From: Rhodobacterales bacterium
Lineage (GTDB): Bacteria > Pseudomonadota > Alphaproteobacteria > Rhodobacterales > Rhodobacteraceae
Direction: 5' to 3'
Length of the DNA stretch: 64,000 bases
NCBI GenBank assembly: GCA_002746935.1
Contig: PDRW01000029.1
Span: 1-64,000, forward strand
In this document: piece by piece, positions 36,582 to 44,324 of the stretch
Numbering within the stretch: the stretch's first letter is position 1
Layout of the letters: each line of letters opens with the position of its first letter
Notes under the pieces: generated by a model
The model's input: the letters and a program-made list of their open reading frames with translations, nothing else
Told to the model about the DNA's origin: nothing
Databases searched by the model: none
Position numbers and translations under genes: made by a program

Positions 36582-36881
36582 ATGCGTGTCGATCCGAAAG
36601 ACTGGCCCGAAGCGGCCGACTTTTTCGAGGATTTCGTAGCTGGCCGGAGCCAACGCGCCGCGCGCTACAATTTCCTCTATGCCAGCGGCGAAATCCGCCA
36701 GAGCGGCGACGGCGAGAGGCTTTACATCGGATGGGCGGGCGCGCACGGGATCGAATTCGTCTACCGCCGCGACCGCGACGGGATCTGGGCGTTTCTGCCG
36801 GTCGAAGGCGAATACCGGCATATGGCCGACACGATCGACGCCTTTGTGAAAGGCTGGTCCTCGGGCCAGATCAGGGTGTGA
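36582..36881 (+). CDS. Hypothetical protein between deoC and the aldehyde dehydrogenase
   Basis: A 99-residue acidic/aromatic cytoplasmic protein with no recognised domain, beginning MRVDPKDWPEAADFFEDF. It contains FLYASGEIRQSG, IGWAGAHGIEFVYRRDRDGI and WAFLPVEGEY, suggesting a small alpha/beta fold. Its position, 4 bp after deoC and 4 bp before the dehydrogenase gene, argues for cotranslation and a link to deoxyribose or aldehyde metabolism. The codon use is like its neighbours, so it is a real gene. Confidence 0.75.
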   Translation: MRVDPKDWPEAADFFEDFVAGRSQRAARYNFLYASGEIRQSGDGERLYIGWAGAHGIEFVYRRDRDGIWAFLPVEGEYRHMADTIDAFVKGWSSGQIRV

Positions 36882-36885
36882 GCAG

Positions 36886-39249
36886 ATGACAGTCAGGGAG
36901 ATATTCGACAGCATGGCCTGGGGCACCGCACCGGAGAGCGACGCCGAGGCGCAAGCCTGGCTGGAGGCGCATGAGCGCCGTTTCGGGCTGTTCATCGACG
37001 GCCACTGGACCGCGCCCGGCGACATGTTCGAGACCCGCAACCCGGCCAATGGCGCGCTGCTCGCCGAGCTCACCCGCGCCTCTTCCGACGAGGTCAACAC
37101 CGCCGTCGCCGCCGCCCGCAAGGCCCAGCCGAAATGGGCCACGCTGTCGGGCCATGCGCGTGCGAAATATCTCTACGCCCTCGCCCGTCTGGTGCAGAAA
37201 CACGCCCGCCTGCTCGCGGTGCTCGAAACCCTCGACAACGGCAAGCCGATCCGCGAAGCCCGCGATGTGGATGTGCCGCTGGTGGCGCGGCATTTCTACT
37301 ATCACGCGGGCATGGCGCAACTGATGGAGCGCGAACTGCCCGACCGCGAGGCGCTCGGTGTCGCGGGGCAGATCATCCCGTGGAACTTCCCGCTGCTGAT
37401 GCTGGCCTGGAAGGTCGCCCCGGCGCTCGCCATGGGCAACACCGTGGTGCTGAAACCGGCTTCTGCCACCCCGCTCACCGCGGCGCTGTTTGCCGATCTC
37501 ACCCGCGAGGCGGGGCTGCCGCCCGGGGTGTTCAACCTCACCACCGGTCCCGGCCGCGTCGGCACCCAGCTTTGCGAACATCCCGAGATCGACAAGATCG
37601 CCTTCACCGGCTCCACCGAGGTCGGCCGCCATATCCGCAAGGTCACCGCCGGCACCGGCAAGGCGCTCACCCTCGAGCTTGGCGGCAAGAGCCCGTTCAT
37701 CGTCTTCGACGATGCCGATCTCGACAGCGCCATCGAAGGGCTGGTGGACGCGATCTGGTTCAACCAGGGCCAGGTCTGTTGCGCCGGCTCGCGGCTTCTG
37801 GTGCAGGAAGGCATCGCCGGGCGGTTCCACGCGAAGCTCAAGGCGCGGATGGCGCGTTTGCGCGTCGGCGATCCGCTCGACAAGTCGATCGACATCGGCG
37901 CCATCGTCGACCGGGTGCAGCTTGAGCGGATCACCACGATGGTCGAGGCGGGCACAGCCGGGGGCGCGGGAGAAGCCGAGGTCTATCAGCCCCCCTGCAC
38001 GCTGCCGGACCACGGCTGCTTCTATCCGCCGACGCTGATCACCGGCCTCAGCACCTCGGCGACCCTGATGCAGGAAGAGATTTTCGGCCCGGTGCTGGTC
38101 TCCACCACCTTCCGCACCCCCGCCGAAGCGGTGGCGCTGGCCAATGATACCCGCTACGGGCTGGCGGCCACGGTGTGGAGCGAGAACATCAACCTCGCGC
38201 TCGACGTGGTGCCGAAACTCGCCGCCGGCGTGGTCTGGATCAACACCACCAACGCTTTCGATGCCGCCGCCGGGTTTGGCGGCATGCGCGAAAGCGGCTT
38301 CGGGCGCGAAGGCGGCTGGGAAGGGCTCTTCGCCTACACCCGGGCCAGGGGCAAGCCCAGGGCTCTGACCCCGCTGGTCGCCAATCCGGCGCCGGAAAAC
38401 GCCAAGGTCGATACGCTCGACCGGACGGCGAAGTTCTTCATCGGCGGCAAGCAGCTGCGGCCCGACGGCGGCTATTCGCGGGCGATCTGGTCAAAACGCG
38501 GCACGTTGCTGGGGCATGCGGGGCTTGCGACCCGCAAGGATCTGCGCAACGCCGTCGAGGCGGCGCGCAAGGCGGGTGCCTGGGCCGGGGCCAGCGCGCA
38601 TCTGCGGGCGCAGATCCTGTTCTATATCGGGGAAAACCTCTCGGCCCGGGCCGAGGAGTTTGCCACCCGGATCAACGCCCTCACCGGCGCCCGCAACGGC
38701 GCCCGCGAGGTTGAGCTTGCGATCGAGCGGCTGTTCACCTGGGCCGCCTGGTGCGACAAACATGACGGCGCCGTGAAGCCGGTGCCGATGCGCGGCGCGG
38801 CGCTGGCGACCCATGAGCCGGTCGGGGTGATCGGCGCCTTCTGCCCCGACGAGGCGCCGCTTCTCGGCCTCGTCTCGCTGATGGCCCCGGCGATTGCCAT
38901 GGGCAATCGCGTGGTGCTCGCCGCCTCACAGCCCTATCCGCTGGCGGCGACCGATTTCTATCAGGTGCTGGAAACCTCCGATCTGCCGCCAGGCGTGGTC
39001 AACATCCTCACCGGGTGGCATTCGGATTTCGCCAGCGCCCTGGCGGGGCATTTCGATGTGGACGCCGTCTGGGCGCATTCGGGCGCGGATATCTCGGCGC
39101 TGGTGGAGCATGAGGCGGCCGGGAACCTCAAGCGCACATGGGTCAACAATGCCCGCGCCCGCGACTGGTTCGGGCCGGAGGGTGAATCACGAGAATTTCT
39201 GCATCACGCCACCGAGGTGAAGACCATCTGGATTCCCTGGGGGGAATAG
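36886..39249 (+). CDS. ALDH16-type two-domain aldehyde dehydrogenase
   Basis: A 787-residue protein with two aldehyde dehydrogenase modules. The first (about 30-490) is complete: GQIIPWNFPLLMLAWK, the NAD-binding FTGSTEVGRHI, the general base in LELGGKSPF (about Glu264), and the nucleophile in NQGQVCCAGSRL (about Cys298/299). The second (about 500-780) resembles an ALDH fold (EPVGVIGAFCPDEAPLLGL, GVVNILTGWHSDF) but lacks a matching Cys-Glu pair. This is the architecture of ALDH16, of which a Loktanella (Rhodobacterales) enzyme has been studied. Being in the deoC operon, it plausibly oxidises acetaldehyde to acetate with NAD. The ATG at 36886 is 4 bp after the previous gene. Confidence 0.88.
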   Translation: MTVREIFDSMAWGTAPESDAEAQAWLEAHERRFGLFIDGHWTAPGDMFETRNPANGALLAELTRASSDEVNTAVAAARKAQPKWATLSGHARAKYLYALARLVQKHARLLAVLETLDNGKPIREARDVDVPLVARHFYYHAGMAQLMERELPDREALGVAGQIIPWNFPLLMLAWKVAPALAMGNTVVLKPASATPLTAALFADLTREAGLPPGVFNLTTGPGRVGTQLCEHPEIDKIAFTGSTEVGRHIRKVTAGTGKALTLELGGKSPFIVFDDADLDSAIEGLVDAIWFNQGQVCCAGSRLLVQEGIAGRFHAKLKARMARLRVGDPLDKSIDIGAIVDRVQLERITTMVEAGTAGGAGEAEVYQPPCTLPDHGCFYPPTLITGLSTSATLMQEEIFGPVLVSTTFRTPAEAVALANDTRYGLAATVWSENINLALDVVPKLAAGVVWINTTNAFDAAAGFGGMRESGFGREGGWEGLFAYTRARGKPRALTPLVANPAPENAKVDTLDRTAKFFIGGKQLRPDGGYSRAIWSKRGTLLGHAGLATRKDLRNAVEAARKAGAWAGASAHLRAQILFYIGENLSARAEEFATRINALTGARNGAREVELAIERLFTWAAWCDKHDGAVKPVPMRGAALATHEPVGVIGAFCPDEAPLLGLVSLMAPAIAMGNRVVLAASQPYPLAATDFYQVLETSDLPPGVVNILTGWHSDFASALAGHFDVDAVWAHSGADISALVEHEAAGNLKRTWVNNARARDWFGPEGESREFLHHATEVKTIWIPWGE

Positions 39250-39250
39250 G

Positions 39251-39303
39251 GCCGCAAGCGGCCCTGCCTCCGGCGGGAGTATTGTTGCCAGGAAAAAAGG
39301 GGG
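39251..39303 (+). repeat. Dispersed GC-rich intergenic element, copy 3
   Basis: Hairpin GGCCGCAAGCGGCC, then TGCCTCCGGCGGGAGTATTG and TTGCCAGGAAAAAAGGGGG, directly after the aldehyde dehydrogenase stop. Same tail as the copies at 10837 and 13025, in the same orientation relative to the gene end it follows. Confidence 0.65.
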
Positions 39304-39341
39304 TCGGCGCGCCGGTCGGGCCGTCTTGGAGGATATCGCGC

Positions 39342-39488
39342 AAAACCGGTTTCCACTTTTGCGCGACATGCTGGTTTGTGGTCGCATGTCGAAGAGCGCA
39401 AAACCGGTTTCCACTTTTGCGCGACATGCTGGTTTGTTGTCGCATGTCGAAAAGCGCAAAACCGGTTTCCACTTTTGCGCGACATGCT
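39342..39488. repeat. 58-bp tandem repeat, 2.5 copies, with two alternating hairpins
   Basis: Units start at 39342, 39400 and 39458 (the last is partial) and are almost identical. Each holds GCGCAAAA...TTTTGCGC around CCGGTTTCCAC, and CGACATGC...GCATGTCG around a TGGTTTGTKGT loop, so the block can fold as a row of hairpins. It fills the gap between two convergent genes. The AAAACCGGTTTCCACTTTT core resembles palindromic repeats common in alphaproteobacteria. Confidence 0.85.
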
Positions 39489-39496
39489 TTGTCAGA

Positions 39497-40723
39497 TCAG
39501 ATCACAAACTCCCCCTGCTCCATCACCGGCACCCGCGCGCCCGCGGCGGTCACGCCGGTGACCCGGATTTCCGGGCTGCCGATCATGCAATCGTGGTGGA
39601 TCCGGCTCTGGTTCATCCCGGCCGCGGTGCGGTCGGCACCGGGGTCGAGGTTCATCGCATAGGCATTGCCGAAGGCGATGTGGCAGGCGGCGTTCTCGTC
39701 GAACAGGGTGTTGAAGAACAACACGCCCGAACGCGCGATCGGCGAGCTTTCCGGCACCAGCGCCACTTCGCCAAGACGGCTGGCGCCTTCGTCGGTGGCG
39801 AAATGGTTGCGCGCGACCTCGGCGTTTTTCTCCGCCTCGATCCGCACCGCGCGCCCCGCCTCGAAGGTGACCTCCAGCCCCTCGACGATGCTGCCGCCGA
39901 TCACCGCGGGCTTGGTGAACACCGCGCGGCCTTCAGTACGGGACCGGTCGGGCATGGTGAACACCTCTTCGGTCGGCAGGTTGGGTGCATAGGCGGTGCC
40001 GTCGGGCAGGGTGTTGCCGCCGCCGACCCAGCGATGGCCGCGGGCCAGCCCGACGGTGAGGTCGGTGCCGCCGCCCTCGAAATGCAGCGCGTCGAAGCGG
40101 GCGGCGTTGAGCGCGTCGCGCCGCCGGGCAAGCTCGGCGAAATGCGCCTCCCACGCCGCAACCGGGTCGCCGGGCCGGTCGAGCCGCAGGGCCTCGAACA
40201 CATGCTCCCAGAGCCGTTCGGCGGCGACGCCACGGGTGAGGCCGGGGAAGACCTGATGCGCCCAGCCTTCGGTGACGAAAGGCACGATCGACCAGTTCAC
40301 CTTGCCGGAGGTGATGGCGTCGAGAAACGGCTTGCCGGCCACCGCCCGGGCGTTGTTGGCCCGCGCCACCCGGGCCGGATCCTGCCCGGCGAGCAGCCCC
40401 GGCGTGTCGCCCGCGATCGCCAGCCGCGCGGCGCCGTTCATCAGCGCGCCGGCGGCGGCGTCGAACAGCCAGCCCGGGGCCGCGTCGAGCGCGGCCTCGG
40501 TGCCATGGGTGAATTTCGCAAGCACCGCCGCATCGTCCGAATAGAGCGTGACCACATTGGAGGCCCCGGCTGCATAGGCGGCTTCGGTGATCCGGTTGGC
40601 CAGCGGACGCGCGCCGATATCGGCGGTCATGATCAATTCCTGGCCCGGCTTCAGCCCGAGGCCGAAGCCCACCGCGAGCGTGGCGAGGCGGTCGAGCTGG
40701 CTGTCGAAACCGATTTTTTCCAT
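39497..40723 (-). CDS. M29-family aminopeptidase
   Basis: A 408-residue thermophilic-type (AmpS/AmpT/PepS, peptidase family M29) metallo-aminopeptidase. Typical segments are KPGQELIMTADIGARPLAN, the central VARANNARAVAGKPF, the metal-binding Glu in AVIGGSIVEGLEVTFEAGRA, ACHIAFGNAYAMN and the conserved NQSRIHHDCMIG. It removes N-terminal residues from peptides in the cytoplasm. The start at 40723 shares one base with the deoD stop (TGATG), so translation is coupled. The pairing with a nucleoside phosphorylase has no obvious metabolic logic beyond salvage. Confidence 0.88.
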   Translation of the reverse strand: MEKIGFDSQLDRLATLAVGFGLGLKPGQELIMTADIGARPLANRITEAAYAAGASNVVTLYSDDAAVLAKFTHGTEAALDAAPGWLFDAAAGALMNGAARLAIAGDTPGLLAGQDPARVARANNARAVAGKPFLDAITSGKVNWSIVPFVTEGWAHQVFPGLTRGVAAERLWEHVFEALRLDRPGDPVAAWEAHFAELARRRDALNAARFDALHFEGGGTDLTVGLARGHRWVGGGNTLPDGTAYAPNLPTEEVFTMPDRSRTEGRAVFTKPAVIGGSIVEGLEVTFEAGRAVRIEAEKNAEVARNHFATDEGASRLGEVALVPESSPIARSGVLFFNTLFDENAACHIAFGNAYAMNLDPGADRTAAGMNQSRIHHDCMIGSPEIRVTGVTAAGARVPVMEQGEFVI

Positions 40724-41427
40724 CAGCTGAACGCCGCCTCCAGCGCGATCTCGACCATGTCGCCGAAGCTCTGCTCACGCTGGTCTGAGGGGAGCGCCTC
40801 GCCGGTGACGAGGCTGTCGGAGACGGTGAGCACCGCCAGCGCCTTCACCCCGTAACGCGCGGCGAGGATGTAGAGTTCGGCGGCTTCCATTTCCACCGCA
40901 AGGGTGCCGTGACGCATCATCTGTTCGGTGAGATCGGGGCGTTCGTCATAGAACACATCCGAGGAATAGATCCCGCCCACATGAATACCCACCTTGTGCC
41001 GGGCCGCCGCCACATGGGCCTTTTGCAGCAGATCGTAATCGGCGCAGGGCGCGAAGTTCAACTCCCTGAAAATGCCGGTCGAGGGCGTGCCGAGGGTGGT
41101 GGAGGTCATTGCCAGCACCACGTCGCGCAGTTTCACGCTCTTTTGCATCGCGCCGCAGGAGCCGATGCGGATCAGCGTTTTCGCGCCGTATTCCTTGATC
41201 AACTCGTTGGCATAGATCGACATCGACGGCATGCCCATGCCGGAGCCCTGAATCGTTACCCGGTTGCCTTTCCAGCTGCCGGTGAAGCCGAACATGCCGC
41301 GGACTTCATTGACCAGTTCCGCGCTGTCGAGAAATTTCTCCGCGACCCAGCGCGCCCGATAGGGGTCGCCCGGCATGAGAACGGTTTCGGCGATCTGGCC
41401 GGGTTGGGCTCCGATATGGACGGTCAT
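40723..41427 (-). CDS. deoD: Purine-nucleoside phosphorylase, DeoD type
   Basis: Phosphorolyses purine (deoxy)nucleosides to base and (deoxy)ribose 1-phosphate. The 234-residue hexameric-type enzyme has [20 protein letters not shown] (phosphate-binding start), the [16 protein letters not shown] motif, RIGSCGAMQ and [10 protein letters not shown], with SDSLVTGE near the end. The length equals E. coli DeoD (239). The ATG at 41427 is preceded by AGGAGCCTGAGCC. Together with DeoC upstream on the other strand it would supply deoxyribose phosphate; a phosphopentomutase gene is not in the window. Confidence 0.95.
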   Translation of the reverse strand: MTVHIGAQPGQIAETVLMPGDPYRARWVAEKFLDSAELVNEVRGMFGFTGSWKGNRVTIQGSGMGMPSMSIYANELIKEYGAKTLIRIGSCGAMQKSVKLRDVVLAMTSTTLGTPSTGIFRELNFAPCADYDLLQKAHVAAARHKVGIHVGGIYSSDVFYDERPDLTEQMMRHGTLAVEMEAAELYILAARYGVKALAVLTVSDSLVTGEALPSDQREQSFGDMVEIALEAAFS

Positions 41428-41552
41428 GGCTCAGGCTCCTTCTGCTTTTGCCCTGGACTATAACCCTTGCAGCAGTGGCGAACAGGGGGGATGTGTCTGC
41501 CGGGGCCGGAAAGGCCCGGACAAACACTGTCCGGTTGTGTGTGAAGGTTCGC

Positions 41553-41586
41553 GAAAAGCAAAACGGGGCCCGCAGGGGCCCCGGTT
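41553..41586 (-). terminator. Intrinsic terminator after the H-NS-like gene
   Basis: Minus strand: GGGGCCCCTGCGGGCCCC, then GTTTTGCTTTT, about 20-50 bp beyond the stop at 41608. A strong stem with a T-rich tail. Confidence 0.75.
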
Positions 41587-41607
41587 GCGTTTCGGAATAG
41601 TGTGTCT

Positions 41608-41964
41608 TCAGATCGCGAGATCGTCTTTCTGGCCGCCGGCTTCGAGATGTGCGGCCATCCAGCCCGGCGCGCGGCCGCGGCCCGACCAGGTTTGCTCCGG
41701 GTTGTTGGGGTTGCGGAATTTCGGAACAACCTTGGCGCGACCATCCCCACCCTTATTCGCACGGCGGGTGCGGGGCGCGGCGGCTTCGGCGGTGGCCTTT
41801 CCGGTCAGTTCGACGAGTTTGAACCCATGCGCTTTCGCGGCGGCCTCGGCGGCTTTTAAAGCCGCTTTCTTGTCCTTTGCATCAAGCGCCTTCAGGGCGC
41901 TGTCAACATTGTTGCGCAGCTTTTCGAGTTGCTTGCGCGTCATCTGCCTGAGTTCTGCTTTCAT
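41608..41964 (-). CDS. H-NS histone family protein (HvrA/Spb-like)
   Basis: A 118-residue nucleoid-associated protein. The N-terminal helical oligomerisation region is MKAELRQMTRKQLEKLRNNV and on to about residue 60. The C-terminal DNA-binding motif region RNPNNPEQTWSGRGRAPGW matches the H-NS/HvrA core (TWSGRGRxPxW). In Rhodobacter, HvrA and Spb relatives modulate photosynthesis and nitrogen genes. The ATG at 41964 has CAGGGAGAATC upstream. The upstream 42000-42060 is unusually AT-rich with A/T tracts (TTTTTTC, TTTAAAAT on the coding strand), fitting autoregulation. A strong terminator follows. Confidence 0.9.
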   Translation of the reverse strand: MKAELRQMTRKQLEKLRNNVDSALKALDAKDKKAALKAAEAAAKAHGFKLVELTGKATAEAAAPRTRRANKGGDGRAKVVPKFRNPNNPEQTWSGRGRAPGWMAAHLEAGGQKDDLAI

Positions 41965-42185
41965 ATGATTCTCCCTGGAAACGGGGCGATTAAACAAGTA
42001 TTCATTCCCCCATATCAGGATTGATCCTCATTTTAAAGAGTTTCCTGAAAAAATTCGGATTGCAGGCCGAATAAACCCGGAGGCTGGTGGGCCCTGGGGG
42101 GAATGCATGGGGGGAAATCCCCGTTTTCGGGTTTCGCAAAACCCCGCAGAAACCGCGACGGGGCTTCACGACCGGGTTGCCTTGC

Positions 42186-44156
42186 CTATTCGGCAGCCCT
42201 TGCCCGCGGGTCGGCCAGTGTCACGATATCTTCCATGATCACGTTGAGCTCGAAATCCTTGGGCGTGTAAACCCGGGCAACCCCCATGGCACGCAGCCGT
42301 TCGGCATCGTCTTCCGGAATGATCCCGCCCGCGACCACCGGCACATGGCCAAGTCCGGCGGCGCGCATTCGCTGCATGAGATCCTTGATCAGCGGGATAT
42401 GCGAGCCCGAAAGGATCGAAAGCCCGACCACATGGGCCTCGTCGCGCAGGGCGCTTTCGACGATCTCTTCGGGGGTGAGGCGAATGCCCTCATAGGTGAT
42501 GTCCATGCCGCAATCGCGGGCACGCGCGGCGATCTGTTCGGCGCCGTTGGAATGGCCGTCGAGCCCCGGCTTGCCGACCACGAATTTAAGCCGCCGTCCC
42601 AGCGCGTCTGAAACCGCATCGACCCGGGCGCGTATTTCGTCGAGCCCTTCGGTGCGGTTCGACGGGTTTTGCGAGACCCCGGTGGGGCCGCGGTATTGGC
42701 CAAAGATGCTGCGCACGGCATCGCCCCATTCACCGGTTGTGGCACCGGCTTTCGCGGCGGCGATGGAAGCGGGCATGATATTCTCGCCCGACCTTGCGGC
42801 GCGGCGCAGGTTTTCAAGCGCGGCCGCAACCGTGCTTTCATCGCGCCCGGCGCGCCAGGCTTCGAGACGGGCGATCTGGTCGGCCTCCGCCTCGGGGTCG
42901 GCGACCATGATCGCCTCCGGGCCGGAGGTGAGCGGCGAGGGAGCGTGTTCGGTCCAGCGGTTGACGCCGACCACGGTGGTCTCGCCCGCCTCGATCCGGG
43001 CAATCCGCTCGGCATTGGACTCCACCAGCCGCGATTTCATGTAGTCGATCGCCTCCATCGCGCCGCCCATGGCGTCGATCTGGGCAAGCTCGGCCCGGGC
43101 GCCCGCCTTCAGCGCCTCCACCTTGGCGTCGATGGCGGGGTTGCCGTCGAAAATATCGTCGAATTCCAGAAGGTCGGTCTCATAGGCGACGATCTGCTGC
43201 ATCCTCAGCGACCATTGCTGGTCCCATGGCCGGGGCAGCCCCAGCGCCTCGTTCCAGGCGGGCAGCTGAACCGCGCGGGCGCGGGCCTTTTTCGAAAGCG
43301 TGACCGCCAGCATTTCGAGAAGAATACGATAGACGTTATTCTCCGGCTGCTGTTCGGTGAGGCCCAGCGAGTTGACCTGCACCCCGTAGCGGAACCGGCG
43401 GAATTTGGGCTCTTCGACGCGGTAGCGCTCGCGGGTGATCTCTTCCCAGAGATCGACAAAGGCGCGCATCTTGCACATCTCGGTAATGAACCGGATGCCT
43501 GCGTTCACAAAGAAGGAAATACGCCCCACCATCGCCGGGAAGTGTTCTGCCGGCACCTTGCCGCGCAGATCGTCGAGCACTGCGGTGGCGGTGGCGAGGG
43601 CAAAGGCGAGCTCCTCCTCGGGGGTCGCGCCGGCCTCCTGCAAATGGTAGGAACAGACGTTCATCGGGTTCCATTTCGGCAGATGCTCGCGGGTATAGGC
43701 GGCGACGTCTGTAATCATCCGCAGCGAGGGTTTCGGCGGGCAGACATAGGTGCCGCGCGAAAGATATTCCTTGATCAGGTCGTTCTGCACCGTGCCCTGA
43801 AGCTTCGAGACATCGGCGCCCTGTTCCTCGGCCACCGCGATATAGAGCGACAACAACCACGGCGCGGTGGCGTTGATCGTCATCGAAGTATTCATCTTCT
43901 CGAGCGGGATCTGGTCGAACAGGGTGCGCATGTCGCCCAGATGCGCCACCGGCACGCCGACCTTGCCGACCTCGCCGCGCGACAGCACATGGTCGCTGTC
44001 ATAGCCGGTCTGGGTGGGCAGATCGAAGGCGATCGACAGGCCGGTCTGGCCCTTGGCGAGGTTGGTGCGGTAGAGCGCATTCGAGGCCCTGGCGTTGGAA
44101 TGGCCCGCATAGGTGCGGAACAGCCAGGGACGGTCTTTGTGCGGCATCTCGGTCAT
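42186..44156 (-). CDS. ecm: Ethylmalonyl-CoA mutase
   Basis: Coenzyme B12-dependent isomerisation of (2R)-ethylmalonyl-CoA to (2S)-methylsuccinyl-CoA in the ethylmalonyl-CoA pathway of acetyl-CoA assimilation. The 656-residue protein is a near match to the Rhodobacter enzyme: RPWLFRTYAGHSNARASNAL, QTGLSIAFDLPTQTGYDSDH, NTSMTINATAPWLLSLYIA, GRISFFVNAGIRFITEMCKM, and the B12-binding motif GKPGLDGHSNGAEQIA (DxHxxG) in the C-terminal domain. The single-chain length and sequence favour Ecm over methylmalonyl-CoA mutase. The ATG at 44156 sits 31 bp after a predicted -10. It is grouped with ccr, as in R. sphaeroides. Confidence 0.95.
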   Translation of the reverse strand: MTEMPHKDRPWLFRTYAGHSNARASNALYRTNLAKGQTGLSIAFDLPTQTGYDSDHVLSRGEVGKVGVPVAHLGDMRTLFDQIPLEKMNTSMTINATAPWLLSLYIAVAEEQGADVSKLQGTVQNDLIKEYLSRGTYVCPPKPSLRMITDVAAYTREHLPKWNPMNVCSYHLQEAGATPEEELAFALATATAVLDDLRGKVPAEHFPAMVGRISFFVNAGIRFITEMCKMRAFVDLWEEITRERYRVEEPKFRRFRYGVQVNSLGLTEQQPENNVYRILLEMLAVTLSKKARARAVQLPAWNEALGLPRPWDQQWSLRMQQIVAYETDLLEFDDIFDGNPAIDAKVEALKAGARAELAQIDAMGGAMEAIDYMKSRLVESNAERIARIEAGETTVVGVNRWTEHAPSPLTSGPEAIMVADPEAEADQIARLEAWRAGRDESTVAAALENLRRAARSGENIMPASIAAAKAGATTGEWGDAVRSIFGQYRGPTGVSQNPSNRTEGLDEIRARVDAVSDALGRRLKFVVGKPGLDGHSNGAEQIAARARDCGMDITYEGIRLTPEEIVESALRDEAHVVGLSILSGSHIPLIKDLMQRMRAAGLGHVPVVAGGIIPEDDAERLRAMGVARVYTPKDFELNVIMEDIVTLADPRARAAE

Positions 44157-44186
44157 GGCGGACTCGCTCTCATGTTGCGGTGCAGC

Positions 44187-44215
44187 ATTTTGCGACAAGC
44201 AAGAAAATTTCTCAA
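44187..44215 (-). promoter_or_regulatory. Predicted ecm promoter with TTCTTGCTTG spacer element
   Basis: Minus strand: TTGAGA, a 17-bp spacer, CAAAAT. The spacer contains TTCTTGCTTG (44196-44205), which also lies between the -35 and -10 of the predicted ccr promoter. The overlapping TTGC-N5-GCAA inverted repeat could be read by a ScfR/RamB-type regulator. Confidence 0.5.
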
Positions 44216-44324
44216 GCATTATTGCTGCCGGAATAACATTGCGCCATGGCCCGCCGCCTCCTTTTCCGGCCGCCCGCCCGATCCACCGCTTTACCCTGCG
44301 GTCAAATGGTGAGAATTTCGCCCC

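Noticed and set aside
36886-39249. Fusion or assembly error joining two aldehyde dehydrogenase genes
   Set aside because: The two-module layout and length are those of natural ALDH16 proteins from Rhodobacterales.
39342-39488. Short repetitive proteins readable through the 58-bp tandem repeat on both strands
   Set aside because: The frames consist only of the repeat (58 is not a multiple of three, so each unit changes frame), have no ribosome sites, and the DNA is better explained as a hairpin repeat.
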